54,863 nt of DNA from Nemertoderma westbladi (Eukaryota; Xenacoelomorpha; Nemertodermatida; Nemertodermatidae), in NCBI GenBank assembly GCA_032718475.1, contig JAUCBJ010005428.1, forward strand, positions 1-54,863, written 5' to 3'. The position numbers and the translations under genes are program-made. This document shows positions 37,301 through 43,300 of the stretch, piece after piece. The stretch's first letter is position 1. Every line of letters begins with the position of its first letter. The notes under the pieces were generated by a model that searched no databases, had not been told where the DNA came from, and saw only the letters and a program-made list of their open reading frames with translations.

Positions 37301-40300
37301 GAGGAGAAGCCTTCTCATTTCTGTCCAGTTTTCTTTCTTGGAGGTGGTGAGAGAGAAGTCTCCCACCGACTAGCACGAGCTCCAGATAGTGTTGATCGTT
37401 CTATCATGGATTATCTCCAAAAAATGATGCATGATAACAATTCTTGTCACATCATTCAAAGCGGTTGTTTCTTTTCTCCATAATCAACATGATGAGAATG
37501 AATATCAGGTAGTCATTGATGCTGACAAGATGGCAGCCGATGGATATCCACAATATCGAAGGCATTCTCCAGAAGATGGGGACAGTTTGCTAACATTCAT
37601 GCTTGGAGGCGCGGTACCTATCTGGGAGTCGACATCGACAACCGTTTGGTTGTACCTTATAATCAAACTTTACTTAGACGATACAAAGCCCACATCAATC
37701 TGGACATCTGTGTCTCCATCCACTCAATCAAATATGTGGTGAGCTACATTCAGAAAGGCTGTGATATGGCTGTCTATGCAATCAAGAATCCCAAAGATGA
37801 CATTTCCCGTTATGAAGTCGGTCGTTATATAGGCCCTACTGAAGCAGTATGGCGAATCTTCGAATTTGACATACACTATCAATATCCGGCTGTAATTAGC
37901 TTGGCTGTACACCTTGAAAGAATGCAGCAAGTATACTTCCGGAGAGGTGAAGAAAATAGAGCTATTGAGAGTCCATGAGAAACTACATTGACATCATTTT
38001 TCCGCCTGTGTGAGAAGGATGCATTTGCAAAGACTTTTCTTTACAGTGAAGTTCCAAAATACTTCACATATGTCCAACAGCATGGATGGTTGAGGAGGGA
38101 ACAGGGAATCAATCACCCTACTGATTCTGGAATTGTATCAACAGGAAACATTGGGAGGATATACACAGTCAGTCCCAGACAGCGAGAAATGTTCTTCCTC
38201 AGGATGCTACTCAAATATGTTCGGTTCGTGGTCCAACATCATTTGATAATCTCAGGAACATAACCGGGTACCTGTACCACTTATGGGAAAGCCTGTCGAC
38301 GTATGGGATTAACGGCAGATGATGGAATTCTGGTATGAGTGAAGCCAGTGTTGTCAAGAAACCAAATGCCCTCAGGATCCTTCTTGGAGTGATCTTAGTA
38401 TGTGGTGACCTCTCTCACTTTGGATAAATCATAAACGATCTCTTTCTGAAGATATTTTATACAGAGTTCGACATGATCGAAGGAACCCTGATCTAGAACT
38501 CGATTTTGCTATTGAAAACGAGTGCATATCTGACCTTCAAAAAACCATCACCAGTATTGGAGGAAGTAGCTTGATAGAATATGGGCTCCCAGTGTACCTG
38601 ATCCTAGATCTCTGATTGAAGACGAATCATCAAGTTTGGTCACTGAGAATGATATTCGGATTCTTAACGAAGACCTCAATCATTTGACAGAGGAGCAGAG
38701 ATCGATATATGAAACCCGACACCATAATAGCAGCTATAGCAAACAATAGCGGGGTCATTTGCACAAAGAGTTTCCAAATTGCGTCCCCTGTAATTTCGCC
38801 ATTTTATAAGCCATAACTCAGCAGAAAATAACCAAAACCATATAAACCTTTCTATACTGTAGAGTGAATTTTTGCCCATTTTTACTCTATACTGTAGAGT
38901 GAATTTTTGCCCATTTTTACTCTATACTGTAGAGTGAATTTTTGCCCATTGTTTGGCATTGTTTTTAACCAATTTGACATACATTTCTATAGGATCACAA
39001 GCATGAAATGACATTTTATGCGATGTCCCATTCTATGTTTTTCATGAAATGACATTTTATGCGATGTCCCATTCTATGTTTTTGAGATACAAACAATCAT
39101 AACCAAATGTTAGTAAGAGATACTTCCAGTAAACTATATTTCGGCCAAAAGCTTATTTCGTGATCTACAATCCAGTACTAGTTTAAAATTTACTAAAAAA
39201 TACTACTTTAAAATTTCTTTTTGAAGCGATAAAAAAATGCTATAAATTCGTTTTTAGAAATTTTTTATGTGTTGTAACGCTCGTTTTTTTTTAAGGTAAC
39301 TTTTGAGTGTGAAATGTGTATGTGTCAAAGTAAGTATTTTCCGAAAAATAATTTTATTGGCTACCGTATATATACGATTGAATGCGAAACGATAAGTCTA
39401 ACAGAAGTTATGCCCAAAAGTTAACCAAGCAGTTTTTTTTACGTCATTGGAGATGTCCCCCTTGTAACGCCCTTATTTTCGCTCTAACTTTTCTTCTACA
39501 AATCGGATTTACTTAATTTAAAGTTTTTTTAGACCGTTTCTGTAGGCGCTATCTAATGATATACAAGGTCAAGCTTTCCCTTTTACCTAACGAGATTGCT
39601 AAACATGTCCCCAATTGTCCTGCACGTAACGGTATGTAACGCATTGTAACGCAGTCTCACTAAAAGATGAGAAAGCATGCACAGAAAGATGTAACGCTAC
39701 TAAACTGTCGTTACACCTTAGTTACAGATGAGACATGTCCATGTCCAAAACGTAACGCATTTTTAAACAAGGAAATTTATATGAGACAAAGCGTTACCGA
39801 CGAGTCATACGTTTTTCGTCCATAACTTTTTTTACTATTGGTAGAAAAAATGAACCACTATGAAATTTGAAATCAGCACGCTAAGTGCTTTCGAAATATG
39901 TATGATTTGATAGGGTTGGCAAAAAAAATGTTAACCTTGAATTTGGCAATTGATTTGTGCAAACGACCCAGCGGAGGTATCTTCTTTGTTGATGCTCCTG
40001 GTGGAACTGGGAAAATGATGCTGTTAAACACGATCATCAGATCCGTCCAATGCAATCAAACAGGAATCGAGTTGCCCGTTCAGGAATAGCCGCCACTTTA
40101 TTAGATGGTGGGAGGACTGCTCACAGTGGCTTCAAAATCCCTCTAAATGTAACTAAACTGGATGATGACTGACTTTGTTCATTCAAATCAAACTCACATG
40201 AGGCTGACAATTTAAAGAAAACTGCTATAATAGTTTGGTATGAAGAGATGGCTGTAGAGATGGTAGATTGCTCTCTCTCCGCCACTTACTTGAACAACCC

Positions 40301-43300
40301 CTCCGTCCCATGGGTGGGATAGTAACTGCATTTGCTGGGGATTTCTGGCAAGAATTCCTGTGATAATACATGGAACAAAAGCAAATACGCTTGACCATAG
40401 CCTCAAGAGCTCACCATTATTGTGGTCTTTGATGGTTAAGAAGAGTCTTACTAAAAACATGAGACTTCTTCTGGGTTAAGATACAGAAGCTGAAGAATAC
40501 CATCACTTCCCTTTGTCTATTGGTGAAGTGACCCATCCAATAAATGAGGCAGGGGATAGCTTTGCCAAGTGACATTGTATTCCCATAAGACTCCACATTA
40601 GAAGATGTTTACAACTTTATATATGGTTCTGTCCTCGATGATCGTTCAATTTTGACTCCACTAAATTCAACTGTCGATGAGATCAACTTATTCTACATCT
40701 ATAAGTTTCCTGGAGACCCGATTGAGTACCACTCCATTGATCACGCTGAAGATGAGAAGATACAAAATTTCCAGTTGAATTTCTGAACACTCTCACTCCA
40801 TCTGGTTTGCCTCCCCACCTCCTTATTCTCAAACCAGGAGTTCCAGTGATGATGACACGAAATCTCGACCCTCCTCGGTTGTGCAATGGAACCCGTCTAC
40901 TTATCACAGATCTCCATCCAAATGTAATCGAGGCTCGGATTGCAACAGGACCTCATAATGGAGAGGATGTTTTTATCCCGAGAATTCCACTCACGCCGTC
41001 AGATGGATCCTGCCCTATTAGATTTAAACGTTTACAATTCCCTTTGCGTCCAGCCAGGGCAATGACAATCAACAAGGCACAGTGATAAACTCCGAAGAAG
41101 TTTGTTGGTTATCATTTACTCATGGCCTGGCCAGCTACTTTATATGTTCTGCTTTCCCGGGTGACAACAGCCCATTGCACTATAAAACTGTTTTCGCCAA
41201 ACTCGGTAGCCAAAAATGTAGTATTCTATGAGATTTTTAAAATGTCTTGAAATTAAGTTGATATTTTTCTGAATTATTTATTTTGGTTTTATTTATAGTA
41301 ATAAAAGGAATTACATCAAAATTCATTATTAACTTGCTAGGCTTGCTAGTTATACTAGTTGATACAATTAATACAAAATTGCACGAACAATATTATGAAT
41401 TAGTGACATTCAGTTATTATCAGGTGTTTCTTTCATGATTGGGAGTTTCCAACCTCATAAGATCCATCTTCAACCAGCATTGACATTATAAATCGCTTAA
41501 ACTCTTTTCAGCCATAGCTATCGCCCCCTCGTACGTTTTATTCGCCCCAATGAAGCCGTTAGCGTGTACGAACACACAACCAGGAATCCCGCTAACTCCG
41601 CTCAATACATCATCACGCATTCCCCGCCAACCCTCGGGTAGAGAACGCCGGTTCTCGAAGGAATCAGAGTCGATGGGGACGCAAATAACCCCATAGGATC
41701 CCTCCTTATTCTGGAACACAATGTAAAGAAGCGGATCCATGACACCTAGAGATTTTTCCAACCCAAACAAATGGTCCCGCCAAGTGCAAAATCTCTCGAG
41801 GAAGATGATTCTCCCACTATTGTGTATCTCGAATCGGCGTTTTATCGCGAGTTCTACGAGACTTCTCGCGGGTAGCCAAACGTGTGCGAAATGATTGATA
41901 CGATCTATAAACTCACTCCCCACCAAATCCATCGCTTTAACGAATAATTCCGCCACTTCCTCTTCGCTTTTCTCGCAGTTCCAAGGAGGATTTAAGTAAC
42001 CAATCCTAGAACTAACTCCGCTATTAATGTTGTATCGGGATTCCCCATCGTGGGTTGATATACCGATAGCGTCGATCTATAGCGTCGATCTCTTGGATAA
42101 AACTTCGGTAGATTTTCACGAAAAGTTCCTCTGCTGTGGAATTGTCAACTAGAGTTTTTGAATCTCCGTGGGAATTATTTAAAACCTCGCGAATAACTGG
42201 AATACCGAAATGGTAATAAACCAGTCCGGCACTAGATAGCTTGGTGGTAAATTCGTAGACGGGGTTTAGGGAGTTGAGTGAGTGGTTGAATCCGCGTTGG
42301 TGGTGGTCGAATCGGTCGGACTCCGGGTCGTAGACCCCACCCACATCTACGACTACGTCGCAGTCATTTAGCACATCTTTATCCCGACTACGGATTATTC
42401 GCGCGTCTTTATACTTCGGCAATAAACGCAACATGAAACAGGCGAGCGCTTCGTCGCAATGGAATGTACCACTGTGTGTTCCGATTTTAGGTGCCCCTGT
42501 GCAAATGCGTTTAATAGCCGACATGGTTATTGGCTTATAAAGTTGAGTTACTGGTACAATACAGACAGCTGTACTTTGTGTGGCCTACACTGTCAAACTG
42601 GTACTGCTGTTGAGATAATAAAGGACGTATTATTATTATTACAGTCAGACAGTACTACAGTACTAGTATTAATACTGCTCTGTAGGGGAGCGAGATCCAA
42701 GAGATCCTTCTTAGCGAGATCGGACAGTGAAAATGATGAGTCGTCAATGATGAATTTAAATTTCCCGCTATTAGGCAGGGTTCTTAACGAAGAAGAGCAG
42801 CCCTATTTTTAACGAACCTGGCTCAACTAGATCTATCTCATTAAACACATGTCTGCTCTTGGGACGTTGGGTGATTTAGTGGCACTAGTTAAGAGCTTCG
42901 GTGTTGTATTACAAAGTCGCCCATAATGTGAAGAATACCAGGTTTTCACTTTTCGATCTTTTGACATTTTATATATGAAAAGTTTTTTTTTTAGTTTTTA
43001 TTTTTATTATTACGTTTGGTGTTAGACACGAAAGTAAGCGAGCTTAGCATACAGGTACCACTAACTCAATCGGTGTGCCTGTCGTTCTGTCGTGTCCAAT
43101 TTTAAACATTAATAACTCGACCAATCCTCTATGAAATCTAACCAAACTTGGTACACATGTTGTTTGGAAAAAGTTTATAAATTGTCCAAGTTGAATTTGC
43201 GTGTGACCTTCGTGAAGCTAAGATAAAAGCAGTTAATTTGTTTATTAAGTTGATTACGATAAAGAAACAGCATTTTTCTGCCAGTCCTTTAATGGAAATT

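Larger units (their letters stand above)
36720..41240 (+). mobile_element. Decayed Helitron (Rep/helicase) transposon
   Basis: Pieces in order. About 36780-37070 is Arg/Ser/Gln-rich sequence of the N-terminal kind (frame-shifted). 37262-37470 ([24 protein letters not shown]) and 37646-37978 ([48 protein letters not shown]) match the Helitron helicase-like N domain. 37988-38262 reads [20 protein letters not shown] and [20 protein letters not shown]. 39960-40030 has the Walker A box APGGTGK. 40807-41085 ([48 protein letters not shown]) matches the Pif1-type helicase end. Several frameshifts and stops: inactive. I could not place the CTRR hairpin end with confidence. Confidence 0.88.
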
